Assembly (NCBI GenBank): GCA_017556565.1 | Contig: JAFYMQ010000172.1 | Span: 1-18,975 of the forward strand | DNA: 18,975 nucleotides | Origin: Clostridia bacterium | GTDB lineage: Bacteria; Bacillota; Clostridia; Oscillospirales; Butyricicoccaceae | Reading direction: 5' to 3' | In this document: piece by piece, positions 8,191 to 16,046 of the stretch | How positions within the stretch are numbered: position 1 is the first letter of the stretch | Layout: the number at the start of each line of letters is the position of its first letter | Made by a program: the position numbers and the translations under genes | The notes under the pieces: model-generated | Database searches by the model: none | What the model saw: only the letters and a program-made list of their open reading frames with translations | What the model was told of the DNA's origin: nothing

Positions 8191-8220
8191 ATTATACTAT
8201 ACCACATAGGTTAAAGTCAA
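8191..8220 (-). promoter_or_regulatory. Sigma-A type promoter for the permease pair
   Basis: On the minus strand TTGACT (8220-8215), an 18-base spacer and a perfect TATAAT (8196-8191). The expected transcript start is near 8184, giving a leader of about 35 bases to the ATG at 8149. One of the best promoter matches in the window. Confidence 0.8.
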
Positions 8221-8233
8221 TCAAACTCTATAT

Positions 8234-8252
8234 TAAATATAAGTAAATATAA
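8234..8252 (+). promoter_or_regulatory. AT-rich 9-base direct repeat upstream of the array promoter
   Basis: TAAATATAA occurs at 8234-8242 and again at 8244-8252, a 10-base period, ending 12 bases before the -35 box at 8265. Position and composition suit an UP element contacted by the alpha subunits, or a tandem regulator site on one DNA face. No regulator is encoded in the window. Confidence 0.45.
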
Positions 8253-8264
8253 TAGTCAAAAGTC

Positions 8265-8294
8265 TTGCAATTGCCGGCGAAGATATGGTAAAAT
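8265..8294 (+). promoter_or_regulatory. Extended -10 promoter for the MmgE/PrpD-amidohydrolase cluster
   Basis: TTGCAA (8265-8270), an 18-base spacer and TAAAAT (8289-8294), with TG at 8286-8287 one base before the -10 (extended -10). The predicted transcript start near 8301 gives a leader of about 43 bases before the ATG at 8345. The palindrome GCAATTGC (8267-8274) overlaps the -35 and could be an operator. Confidence 0.7.
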
Positions 8295-8344
8295 TAACGT
8301 CAGATGTAAATAAAAATTATTATTATGTCAGGAGAGAAAACATA

Positions 8345-9688
8345 ATGATTTATTCAAGAGATTACAAGTTTGAGGACTATATCATCGGCCTCAAATGGGA
8401 GAACCTTCCCGAGAACGTTCAGGAAAGAGCCAAGATGTGCTTTGCGGATCTGCTCAACGCTCTGATCCTGGGCAGCCACAGCGCACAGTTCGAGGCAGGT
8501 CTTAAGACCGCAAAGGAAATGTTCGGCAAGGGTGACATCCCTGTCATCGGCAGCCAGGAGACTTTTACCTACTACGGTGCAACTACCGCAATGGGTCACT
8601 CCTCCAACGCCTACGACCTTGACGACGGCCACAAGATAATCCGTGCTCATCCCGGCACAGCATTCATCAGCGGTATCCTCGCTGCAGCATGGGAAGAGGA
8701 CAGCACATACAAAGAGCTGCTCGAGGCTCTGGTAGCCGCATACGAGACCACAATCCGTACCGGCGCCGCAATGATCGAGCACTACAACAACTACTACCAT
8801 TCCAGCGGCTCCTTCGGCCCCTGGGGCATCGTAGCCGGTGCAGGTAAGCTCAAGGGCTGGAACAGAGAAAAGCTCAACAACGCTCTGGCAATCGCTGAGT
8901 TCAACTCTCCCTTCGCTCCCGGCGGCAGAAGCGTCGAGTACCCCTCCATGAACAAAGACGGCGTACCCTACGGCGCAATGGTCGGCGCACTGGCTATGGC
9001 AAGTGAAAAGGCCGGCTTCGTTTCCAACTGCCACCTGATGGACGGCGAGGAGTACAAGAAGTACGCCGACGATCTGGGAGAGAAGTACGAGATCCTTGAC
9101 CTGTACTTCAAGCCCTACGCAGGCTGCCGTTGGGGTCACCCCGCAATCGACGCCGTCGTATTCCTGATGAGAGAAAAGAACATCACCTGGCAGGATATCG
9201 AAAAGGTCGTCATCAAGACATTCTATCAGGCAACCCGCCTGTCCAAGATCGTTCCCAAGACCACCGACGAGGCTCAGTACAACATCGCATATCCCACCGC
9301 CTGCGGCATCGTATGGGGCGACTTCGGATTTGAGCAGGCACGCGACGAGAACCTGGGCGATCCCAGAGTCATCGAGATGATGAGCCGCCTCAGCTTCGAA
9401 AAAGACGACGAGATCGACGCAATGTTCCCCGGCCGCCGCTGCTGCAAGGCTGTTATCACCCTCAAGGACGGCACAGTGCTGGAGGGCGGTCTCTGCGAGC
9501 CCAGAGGCGAAGCTTACGAGGGCTTCGGCTTCGAGTGGATCGAGGAGAAGTTCATGCGCATGAGCAAGGCAGTCATGACCGAAAAGGCTCTCAAGGATAT
9601 CATGGATATGCTCAAGGGTGACCTGAACGTCAAGGTTCGTGACATCGTTGCACTTGTAAACCGCAAGGAAAACTGGACCGACAGATAA
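8345..9688 (+). CDS. MmgE/PrpD-family protein
   Basis: A 447-residue cytoplasmic protein of the MmgE/PrpD family, which includes 2-methylcitrate dehydratase, cis-aconitate decarboxylase (IRG1/CAD) and iminodisuccinate epimerase. The hallmark block YDLDDGHKIIRAHPGTAF (about residues 90-107) supplies the acidic residues and His102. His152, in YHSSGSFGPWG, and Lys204, in MNKDGVPYGA, fall where IRG1 has His159 and Lys207. FKPYAGCRWGHPA (255-267) is the family's KxYxxC...H motif. The start at 8345 has AGGAGA nine bases upstream; the in-frame ATG at 8285 lies inside the promoter and is rejected. It leads the amidohydrolase array but is separated from it by a terminator-like hairpin. Codons are strongly biased to C- and G-ending forms, suggesting high expression. 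The exact reaction (dehydration, decarboxylation or epimerisation) is unknown. Confidence 0.9.
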   Translation: MIYSRDYKFEDYIIGLKWENLPENVQERAKMCFADLLNALILGSHSAQFEAGLKTAKEMFGKGDIPVIGSQETFTYYGATTAMGHSSNAYDLDDGHKIIRAHPGTAFISGILAAAWEEDSTYKELLEALVAAYETTIRTGAAMIEHYNNYYHSSGSFGPWGIVAGAGKLKGWNREKLNNALAIAEFNSPFAPGGRSVEYPSMNKDGVPYGAMVGALAMASEKAGFVSNCHLMDGEEYKKYADDLGEKYEILDLYFKPYAGCRWGHPAIDAVVFLMREKNITWQDIEKVVIKTFYQATRLSKIVPKTTDEAQYNIAYPTACGIVWGDFGFEQARDENLGDPRVIEMMSRLSFEKDDEIDAMFPGRRCCKAVITLKDGTVLEGGLCEPRGEAYEGFGFEWIEEKFMRMSKAVMTEKALKDIMDMLKGDLNVKVRDIVALVNRKENWTDR

Positions 9689-9695
9689 ATAAAAC

Positions 9696-9750
9696 AAGAG
9701 GATTCGGGCAAACGGGAAGAAAAATGCGTTTGTTTGGGTCCTCTTTTTTT
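9696..9750 (+). terminator. Strong terminator/attenuator between the MmgE/PrpD gene and A1
   Basis: Bases 9696-9714 pair with 9727-9745 as an unbroken 19-bp stem (AAGAGGA/TCCTCTT at the base, CAAACG/CGTTTG at the top, six G-U pairs between) with a 12-base loop, and T7 at 9744-9750. Only 36 bases remain before A1, so no obvious promoter fits after it; partial readthrough is the likely way A1-A6 are expressed. Confidence 0.85.
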
Positions 9751-9786
9751 CAAAATACAGGAAAAATACAGAAAGAGGTAAAAATC

Positions 9787-11328
9787 ATGTTTGATATTAT
9801 CATCAAAAACGGCAATATAGTAGACGGCACCGGCAAAAAAGGCTACGCTTCCGACGTAGCTGTCAAGGACGGCAAGATCGTCGAGATCGGCAAAATCGAC
9901 GCCCCCGCTGCCCGCGTTATCGATGCAGCCGGCCTGACCGTAACCCCCGGCTTTATCGATTCTCACAGCCACGGTGACGGCAGCGTACTGGAGATGCCCG
10001 ACATGGACAACATCGTTCTGCAGGGCGTTACCACCATCATCGGCGGTCAGTGCGGCGGCTCTGACGCACCCTGCGGCAAGAAAGACGCCAAGAACTACGA
10101 AAAGCGCTGCACGGTAGAGAACTGGTTCAAGGCTCTTGAACAGTCCGGTCTGGGCAGCAACGTTGTCCTGCTTGCAGGTCACAGCACCATCCGTGATATG
10201 GTCATGGGCGATCTGGCAAACCGCGCTCCCACCGCAGATGAAATGGAGCAGATGAAGGCCATGGTAGCCAAGTGCATGGACGAAGGCGCAAAGGGTATCA
10301 ATCTGGGCATCTACTACACCCCCGGCGCATACGCAACCACCGACGAGATCGTTGAGGTTGGCAAGGTAGTAGGCGAGAGAGGCGGCGTTATCTCCAGCCA
10401 CATCCGTTCCGAGAGCATCAGACTTGTTGAGTCTGTTGAGGAGATGATCGAGATCGCACGCCGCACCGGTGCCAAGACCATCGTCTCCCACCACAAGGCA
10501 GCAGGCGGCCCCAACTACTGGGGACGCACCAAGATAACCACCAAGCTTATTGAAGAGGCAAGAGAGCAGGGAGTACCCATCTGGTGTGACGTTTATCCCT
10601 ATGAGGCATGCTCCACCAGCCTGTGGGCAACCTTCATCTCCCCCGAGCGTCAGGCTCTGGGCAAGAAGAAGATCGCCGAGATGCTCAAGACCCCCGAGTA
10701 CCGCAAGGAAGCCCGCGAGTGGATCGAAGAAACCTTCATCAACCACTCCTGGCACGAAAAGGGTCTGTCCTGGTGCCTTATGTGCGGCCTCAAGGAGCTG
10801 AGCGAGCTCAACGGTCTGCGCATCAACGAAGCCGCTGAAAAGTACGGCAAGGACGAGTTTGAGACACTGTTTGACGTACTGTCTGCCAACGAGTGTGTAG
10901 GCAGAGGCGTTCTGTTCACCATGAACGAAGAGGACGTTGCAAACGTTATCTCCAAGCCCTACGCTATGATCGGCTCTGACGGCAGCGTTTCCCGCGAGCC
11001 CGCACATCCCCGCAACTACGGCACATTCCCCAGAGCCGTATCCCGCTTTGTCAGAGAGCTCAAGGTGGTTGAGTTTGAGGAAATGATCCGCAAGATGACC
11101 TCTCTTGCAGCAGAGGTTTACGATCTGGACACCAAGGGCGTTATCGCAGTGGGCAAGGATGCGGATATCTGCGTCATCGATGCAGACAAGTACGGCCCCC
11201 TCTCTACCTTCGTAGAGCCCGGCAAGCCCAACGTCGGTGTTGAGTACGTTCTGGTCAACGGTGTTGTCACAGTCGAGCACGACAAGTACAACGGCGCACT
11301 GGCAGGCAAGCCCGTCAGAAAGGCATAA
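9787..11328 (+). CDS. D-aminoacylase-family amidohydrolase, copy A1
   Basis: A 513-residue metal-dependent hydrolase of the amidohydrolase superfamily, closest in motif pattern to N-acyl-D-amino-acid deacylases. Family ligands are present: SHSH (His60, His62), GQCGGS (Cys89), SHIRSE (His205), SHHK (His235) and GSDGS (Asp398). The spacings Cys-His of 29 and His-His of 30 equal those of D-aminoacylase from Alcaligenes (H67/H69/C96/H220/H250/D366). HPRNYGTFPR near residue 407 is also typical. There is no signal peptide, so cleavage of N-acyl-D-amino acids would occur in the cytoplasm. AGAGG lies eight bases before the ATG; the in-frame ATG at 9724 is inside the terminator and is rejected. This is the most diverged of the six copies, ending with its own C-terminus (VRKA), 10 bases before A2. 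The precise substrate is unknown. Confidence 0.88.
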   Translation: MFDIIIKNGNIVDGTGKKGYASDVAVKDGKIVEIGKIDAPAARVIDAAGLTVTPGFIDSHSHGDGSVLEMPDMDNIVLQGVTTIIGGQCGGSDAPCGKKDAKNYEKRCTVENWFKALEQSGLGSNVVLLAGHSTIRDMVMGDLANRAPTADEMEQMKAMVAKCMDEGAKGINLGIYYTPGAYATTDEIVEVGKVVGERGGVISSHIRSESIRLVESVEEMIEIARRTGAKTIVSHHKAAGGPNYWGRTKITTKLIEEAREQGVPIWCDVYPYEACSTSLWATFISPERQALGKKKIAEMLKTPEYRKEAREWIEETFINHSWHEKGLSWCLMCGLKELSELNGLRINEAAEKYGKDEFETLFDVLSANECVGRGVLFTMNEEDVANVISKPYAMIGSDGSVSREPAHPRNYGTFPRAVSRFVRELKVVEFEEMIRKMTSLAAEVYDLDTKGVIAVGKDADICVIDADKYGPLSTFVEPGKPNVGVEYVLVNGVVTVEHDKYNGALAGKPVRKA

Positions 11329-11338
11329 AGGTAAAAAT

Positions 11339-12904
11339 ATGTACGATCTTATAATCAAAAACGGCAGAATAATCGACGGTACCGGTTCTCCCTCTTACTT
11401 TGCCGACGTAGCTATCAAAGACGGCAAAATCGTCAAGGTGAAAAAGGGCATCAAGGGCGAGAGCAAGGATGTTCTTGATGCACAGGGTCTGGTCGTTACC
11501 CCCGGTTTCATAGATTCTCACGGTCACAATGACTCGGCTATCTTCTCTTTCCCCGATCAGCGTGAGAAGATCGAGCAGGGCATCACCACCACCATCGCAG
11601 GTCAGTGCGGCGGCTCTCAGGCTCCCTACGGCTGCGACGTCCCCGCCGAAAAGATCAAGGAGATCGAAGGCTTCGGCATGGAAAACGAGGTCTACAAGAC
11701 CATGGGCTCCTTCCTTGAGAACGCACAGAAGGTTCCTCAGGGCAGCAACGTCTGCATGCTGGTCGGCCACGGCTCTCTCCGCCGTGCTGTACTGGGCGTA
11801 GAAAACCGCAAGCCCACCGCCGAGGAGCTGGAAAAGATGAAGGCTCTGCTGCGCGAGGGCATCGAGGCAGGCGCACTGGGTCTGTCTCTGGGCCTTATCT
11901 ACACCCCCGGCTGCTATGCCGAGACCGATGAGCTCATCGAGATCGCCAAGGTGGCAGGCGAGTACAACGCAGTTGTCGCCGCTCACATCCGCGACGAGGG
12001 TGACTACCTGATCAAGGCTGTCAAGGAGTTCATCACCATCATCCGCGAGTCGGGCGCACGCGGCGTTCTGTCCCACCACAAGGCAGCTACCCGCGACGAG
12101 ACATGGGGCAAGGTCACCCACACCATCCGTATGCTCAAGGAAGCCAACGAGCAGGGTGTTGAGATCTACTGCGACGTTTACCCCTACCACGCATCCCACA
12201 CCGGTCTTGCATCCACCTTCCTGCCCGCTGCATTCCGCGCACAGAGCGCAAGCGCACAGGTCGAGCAGCTCAAAGACCCCGCAAAGCGCGCCGAGATCCT
12301 TGAGTGGAACCTGAAAAAGTGGGGCAGAGACCTGAGCTGGGTACAGCTTGCACGCAGCGGCTCCTATCCCCAGTATCTGGGCATGCGTATGAACAAGATC
12401 GCCGAACTCGAGGGCAAAGACGAGTACGAGATGGTCTTTGAGATACTTACTTCGGACAATATGGGCGGCACAGCCTGCTATTTCACCATCTGTGAAGAGG
12501 ATATAGCAACCGTTATGGCTTATGACCGCGCTATGATATGCACCGACGGCGGCGTTGCAGGCAAGGCTACCGTCTTCCATCCCCGCAACAAGGGTTCTTT
12601 CCCCCGTGCACTGGGCAGATTCTGCCGCGAAAAGGGCGTAGTTTCCATGCCCGAAATGATCCGCAAGATGACCGCTATGCCCGCAGCCGTTTACAACCTG
12701 CGCTCCAAGGGTCTGGTATGGGAAGGCTTTGATGCCGATCTGTGCATCTTCGATCCCGACAAGATCATCGACCGCTCCGAGTTCACCGACTGCCAGAAGC
12801 GTGCCGAGGGACTCAATTATGTCCTGATGGCAGGTGAGGTCGTTGTTGAAAACGCAGTTCACAACGGCAAGCGCCTGGGCAAAATCATCCTCAGAGAGGA
12901 ATAA
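11339..12904 (+). CDS. D-aminoacylase-family amidohydrolase, copy A2
   Basis: A 521-residue paralogue with all expected metal ligands: SHGH (His61, His63), GQCGGS (Cys90), AHIRDE (His216), SHHK (His246) and CTDGG (Asp403). GHGSLRRA at 143-150 is the family's GHxxLR motif. It is colinear with A3 without gaps (both 521 residues), and its last 75 or so residues are almost the same as A3's, so A2 and A3 are a recent duplication pair. Copy-specific sequence lies at residues 96-115 and 285-345, regions that likely shape the substrate pocket. The ATG is at 11339, ten bases after A1, with AAAGG at 11327-11331; the frame is open further back but into A1. The final codons hold the ribosome binding site of A3. 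Confidence 0.87.
   Translation: MYDLIIKNGRIIDGTGSPSYFADVAIKDGKIVKVKKGIKGESKDVLDAQGLVVTPGFIDSHGHNDSAIFSFPDQREKIEQGITTTIAGQCGGSQAPYGCDVPAEKIKEIEGFGMENEVYKTMGSFLENAQKVPQGSNVCMLVGHGSLRRAVLGVENRKPTAEELEKMKALLREGIEAGALGLSLGLIYTPGCYAETDELIEIAKVAGEYNAVVAAHIRDEGDYLIKAVKEFITIIRESGARGVLSHHKAATRDETWGKVTHTIRMLKEANEQGVEIYCDVYPYHASHTGLASTFLPAAFRAQSASAQVEQLKDPAKRAEILEWNLKKWGRDLSWVQLARSGSYPQYLGMRMNKIAELEGKDEYEMVFEILTSDNMGGTACYFTICEEDIATVMAYDRAMICTDGGVAGKATVFHPRNKGSFPRALGRFCREKGVVSMPEMIRKMTAMPAAVYNLRSKGLVWEGFDADLCIFDPDKIIDRSEFTDCQKRAEGLNYVLMAGEVVVENAVHNGKRLGKIILREE
12026..12087 (+). repeat. Near-identical 62-base block shared by A2 and A3
   Basis: Matches 13597-13658 with one difference (C at 12055, T at 13626). 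It codes for the segment leading into SHHKA. The constant offset of 1571 bases equals one gene plus its 5-base gap. Confidence 0.85.
12719..12789 (+). repeat. Near-identical 71-base block shared by A2 and A3
   Basis: Matches 14290-14360 with one difference (C at 12751, T at 14322), again at an offset of 1571 bases. It codes for the conserved C-terminal block around FDADLCIFDPDK. It is long enough to support recombination between copies. Confidence 0.85.
12893..12900 (+). promoter_or_regulatory. Shine-Dalgarno of A3 embedded in the last codons of A2
   Basis: AGAGAGGA, nine bases before the ATG at 12910, lies within the codons for the terminal Arg-Glu-Glu of A2. No other site exists in the 5-base gap. 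Confidence 0.8.
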
Positions 12905-12909
12905 TCACT

Positions 12910-14475
12910 ATGTTTGATCTGCTTATCAAAAACGGCAGAATAATCGACGGTACCGGCTCACCCTCCTATCTTGCCGACGTTGCGATCAAGGACGGCAAGA
13001 TAGTCAAGGTCAAGAAGGGCATCAAGGGGGAGGCAAAACAAACCCTTGATGCACAGGGTCTGGTCGTTACCCCCGGTTTTATAGATTCTCACGGACACAA
13101 TGACTCTGCCATATTCACCTTCCCCGATCAGCGTGAGAAGATCGAGCAGGGCATTACCACCACTATCGCAGGTCAGTGCGGCGGCTCTCAGGCGCCCTTT
13201 GGCTGCGATATCCCTGCAGAAAAAATCAAGATGATAGACGGCGTCGGTATGGAAAACGAGGTCTACAAGACCATGGGTTCTTTCCTGCATCACGCCAAGG
13301 ACAAGCCTCAGGGCAGCAATATTGCTATGCTTGTCGGTCAGTGCTCCCTCCGCCGCGCCGTTATGGGCGTGGAAAACCGCAAGCCCACCGCCGAAGAGCT
13401 TGAAAAGATGAAAGCTCTGCTGCGTGAGGGCATCGAGGCGGGTGCGCTGGGTCTGTCGCTGGGTCTTATCTACACCCCCGGCTGCTATGCCGACACCGAT
13501 GAGTGCATCGAGCTTGCCAAGGTCGCGGGCGAGTACAACGCAGTTGTTGCCGCCCACATCCGCAGCGAGGGTGTAACTCTGGTCAGAGCGACAAAAGAGT
13601 TCATCACCATCATCCGCGAGTCGGGTGCACGCGGCGTTCTGTCCCACCACAAGGCAGCAGGTCTTGAAGAAAGCTGGGGCAAGGTCACCCACACCATCCG
13701 TATGCTCAGAGAGGCCAACGAACAGGGCGTGGAGATCTACTGCGACGTTTACCCCTACCACGCAGCCAGCACGGGCATCAACACGTCGTTTTTGCCTCAG
13801 GAGTTCCGTGCACAGAGCGCAAAAGATCAGCTTGAGCAGCTGAGAGATCCCGTTAAGCGTGCCGAGATCACCGAGTGGGCACGCAAAAAGTGGAACAACG
13901 ATCTGCACTGGGTACAGCTTGTCAAGAGCAGCGCATATCCTCAGTATTTGGGTATGCGTATGGACGATATAGCACGTATGGAGGGCAAAGACCCCTACGA
14001 TATGGTCTATGACATACTCATAGAGAGCGAGCTTGCGGTCACAGGTGTTTACTTCTCCATAGCCGAGGAGGACGTTGAGACGGTACTGGCTTATGAGCGT
14101 GCCATGATCTGCACCGACGGCGGTGTTGCAGGCAAATCCTCTGTATTCCATCCCCGTGTCAAGGGTTCGTTCCCCCGCGCACTTGGCAGATACGTCCGCG
14201 AAAAGGGCGTCACGACCCTGCCTGAGATGATCCGCAAAATGACCGCTATGCCCGCCGCAGTCTACAACTTGCGCTCCAAGGGCCTTGTTTGGGAAGGCTT
14301 TGATGCCGATCTGTGCATCTTTGATCCCGACAAGATCATCGACCGCTCCGAGTTCACCGATTGCCAAAAGCGTGCCGAGGGTCTCAACTATGTCCTCGTG
14401 GCAGGCGAGGTGGTCGTTGAGGATGCAGTCCACAACGGCAAGAGAAACGGAAAACTTATACTCAGAGAGGAATAA
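12910..14475 (+). CDS. D-aminoacylase-family amidohydrolase, copy A3
   Basis: A 521-residue paralogue, closest to A2. Metal ligands His61, His63, Cys90, His216, His246 and Asp403 are all kept, so it should bind metal and be active. It differs from the other five copies in the GHxxxR motif: here LVGQCSLRRA (codon 144 at 13339-13341 is CAG), so the otherwise invariant His is Gln, followed by Cys. Residues 371-386 also differ from A2, losing its two Cys. It starts 5 bases after A2 and stops 5 bases before A4. Its first 40 residues differ from those of A5 at only one position, although A5 is otherwise an A4-type gene. Specific substrate unknown; likely an N-acyl-D-amino acid or related amide. Confidence 0.86.
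   Translation: MFDLLIKNGRIIDGTGSPSYLADVAIKDGKIVKVKKGIKGEAKQTLDAQGLVVTPGFIDSHGHNDSAIFTFPDQREKIEQGITTTIAGQCGGSQAPFGCDIPAEKIKMIDGVGMENEVYKTMGSFLHHAKDKPQGSNIAMLVGQCSLRRAVMGVENRKPTAEELEKMKALLREGIEAGALGLSLGLIYTPGCYADTDECIELAKVAGEYNAVVAAHIRSEGVTLVRATKEFITIIRESGARGVLSHHKAAGLEESWGKVTHTIRMLREANEQGVEIYCDVYPYHAASTGINTSFLPQEFRAQSAKDQLEQLRDPVKRAEITEWARKKWNNDLHWVQLVKSSAYPQYLGMRMDDIARMEGKDPYDMVYDILIESELAVTGVYFSIAEEDVETVLAYERAMICTDGGVAGKSSVFHPRVKGSFPRALGRYVREKGVTTLPEMIRKMTAMPAAVYNLRSKGLVWEGFDADLCIFDPDKIIDRSEFTDCQKRAEGLNYVLVAGEVVVEDAVHNGKRNGKLILREE
14464..14471 (+). promoter_or_regulatory. Shine-Dalgarno of A4 embedded in the last codons of A3
   Basis: AGAGAGGA within the terminal Arg-Glu-Glu codons of A3, nine bases before the ATG at 14481. 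Sequence and spacing are the same as at the A2/A3 junction. Confidence 0.8.
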
Positions 14476-14480
14476 TCACC

Positions 14481-16043
14481 ATGTTTGATATACTTATTAA
14501 GAACGGTAAGGTCATCGACGGCACCGGCTCGCCTGCATATTTTGCAGACGTTGCGGTCAAAGACGGCAAGATAGTCAAGGTAAAAAAAGGCATCAAGGGC
14601 GATGCTAAGCAGATCATTGACGCAACCGGTCTTGTAGTAACCCCCGGCTTTATCGATTCTCACGGCCACAACGACAGCTTTGTTCTTTCCCACCCCGAAA
14701 TGACCGAAAAGGTTGAGCAGGGCATCACCACCACCATCGCAGGTCAGTGCGGCGACAGTATCGCACCTATCTCCAACTATATCAAGACCCCCAAGCAGAT
14801 AGGCGACTTCGGTATCCAGCTTGATCTGTACAAGACCATGGGCACTCTGCTGGACATTGCCAAGAACGTTCCTCAGGGCAGCAACACAGGTATCCTGATG
14901 GGTCACAGCCAGCTCAGACGCGCCGTTATGGGTCTTGAGAACCGCGCCCCCACCGAGAGCGAGATGCAGAAGATGAAAGATCTGGTACGCGACGGCATGG
15001 AACACGGCGCTATGGGCGTGTCTTTCGGTCTTTTCTATGCTCCCGGCTGCTATGCAGAGGTAGACGAGTGCATCGAGCTTGCCAAGATCGTCAAGGAGTA
15101 CGAGGGTATTATCACCTCCCACATCCGTGACGAGGCAGACTACCTCATCCGCTCCACCAAGGAGTTCATCGCCATCGTCAAAGGCTCGGGCTGCCGCGGT
15201 GTTATCTCCCACCACAAGAGCTACGAAAAAGAAGAAAACTGGGGCAAGGTCACCCACACCCTGCGTATGATCGACGAGACCAACGCCGAGGGTTATGACC
15301 TGTATTGCGACGTATACCCCTACATCGCATCCCATACCAATATGCAGAGCATGTTCATCCCCCGCGAGGACAGATCGGCAGGTCTTGAGGGTCTTACCAA
15401 GATGCTGGAGGATCCTCAGTACCGCGAGAGAGTCCGCAACATCAACGTCAACTATTACGGCAAGACCGATCTTGACTGGGTACAGGTCACCATCTGCCCC
15501 GGCAACCCCGAATATTCGGGCAGAATAGTCGGCGACATCGCCCGCGAAAAGGGTCAGGATCCCTACGAGACACTGTTTGACATCATGCACGACAGCAAGG
15601 TCGCTTGCTCGGCTTGCTACTTTACCATGTGCGAAGAGGACGTGGAGACCGTTATGGCACACAGCCGTACCATGATCTGCACCGACAGCGGCATCGCAGC
15701 GGGCAAAACCTTCTTCCATCCCCGTCTGAGCGCCAGCTTCACCCGCACTCTGGGTGAGTACGTACGCGAGAGGGGCGTTACCACTCTGCCCGAGATGATC
15801 CGCAAGATGACCGCAATGCCCGCCGCAGTCTACGGACTCAAGACCAAGGGCCTCATATGGGACAATATGGACGCAGACATCTGCATCTTTGATGCCGACA
15901 AGATAGTTGACAAAGCTTCCTTCACCGATTGCAAGGCTCGCGCAGAGGGTCTCAATTACGTTATTATCGGCGGCGAGGTCGTTGCCGAAAATGCCGTACA
16001 CAACGGCAAGAGATGCGGAAAGGTGCTTTTAAGAGAGGACTAA
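14481..16043 (+). CDS. D-aminoacylase-family amidohydrolase, copy A4
   Basis: A 520-residue paralogue. Ligands are SHGH (His61, His63), GQCGDS (Cys90; Asp replaces the second Gly seen in the other copies), SHIRDE (His214), SHHK (His244) and CTDSG (Asp402). GHSQLRRA is present. It shares with A5 the blocks SFGLFYAPGCYAE, CRGVISHHKSY and EENWGKV, and the pocket segment NMxSMFIPR, so A4 and A5 form the second pair. Compared with A2/A3, the region after Cys90 and residues 285-345 are different, which suggests a different N-acyl or side-chain preference. It starts 5 bases after A3 and ends 3 bases before A5. No signal peptide; cytoplasmic. Confidence 0.87.
   Translation: MFDILIKNGKVIDGTGSPAYFADVAVKDGKIVKVKKGIKGDAKQIIDATGLVVTPGFIDSHGHNDSFVLSHPEMTEKVEQGITTTIAGQCGDSIAPISNYIKTPKQIGDFGIQLDLYKTMGTLLDIAKNVPQGSNTGILMGHSQLRRAVMGLENRAPTESEMQKMKDLVRDGMEHGAMGVSFGLFYAPGCYAEVDECIELAKIVKEYEGIITSHIRDEADYLIRSTKEFIAIVKGSGCRGVISHHKSYEKEENWGKVTHTLRMIDETNAEGYDLYCDVYPYIASHTNMQSMFIPREDRSAGLEGLTKMLEDPQYRERVRNINVNYYGKTDLDWVQVTICPGNPEYSGRIVGDIAREKGQDPYETLFDIMHDSKVACSACYFTMCEEDVETVMAHSRTMICTDSGIAAGKTFFHPRLSASFTRTLGEYVRERGVTTLPEMIRKMTAMPAAVYGLKTKGLIWDNMDADICIFDADKIVDKASFTDCKARAEGLNYVIIGGEVVAENAVHNGKRCGKVLLRED
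16032..16039 (+). promoter_or_regulatory. Shine-Dalgarno of A5 embedded in the last codons of A4
   Basis: AGAGAGGA within the codons for the terminal Arg-Glu-Asp of A4, seven bases before the ATG at 16047. Only three bases separate the two genes. Confidence 0.8.
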
Positions 16044-16046
16044 TCA

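Noticed and set aside
8285..8344. N-terminal extension of the MmgE/PrpD protein from the ATG at 8285
   Set aside because: That ATG lies between the -35 and -10 boxes and would not be in the transcript; the ATG at 8345 has a good AGGAGA site.
9724..9786. N-terminal extension of A1 from the ATG at 9724
   Set aside because: It starts in the loop of the terminator hairpin and has no ribosome binding site; the other copies begin MFD/MYD exactly as at 9787.
8354..16001. Long minus-strand open frames opposite the MmgE/PrpD gene and each amidohydrolase
   Set aside because: They repeat with the array, have low-complexity Gly/Ala/Val/Asp composition and lack ribosome binding sites; they arise from codon bias of the sense genes.
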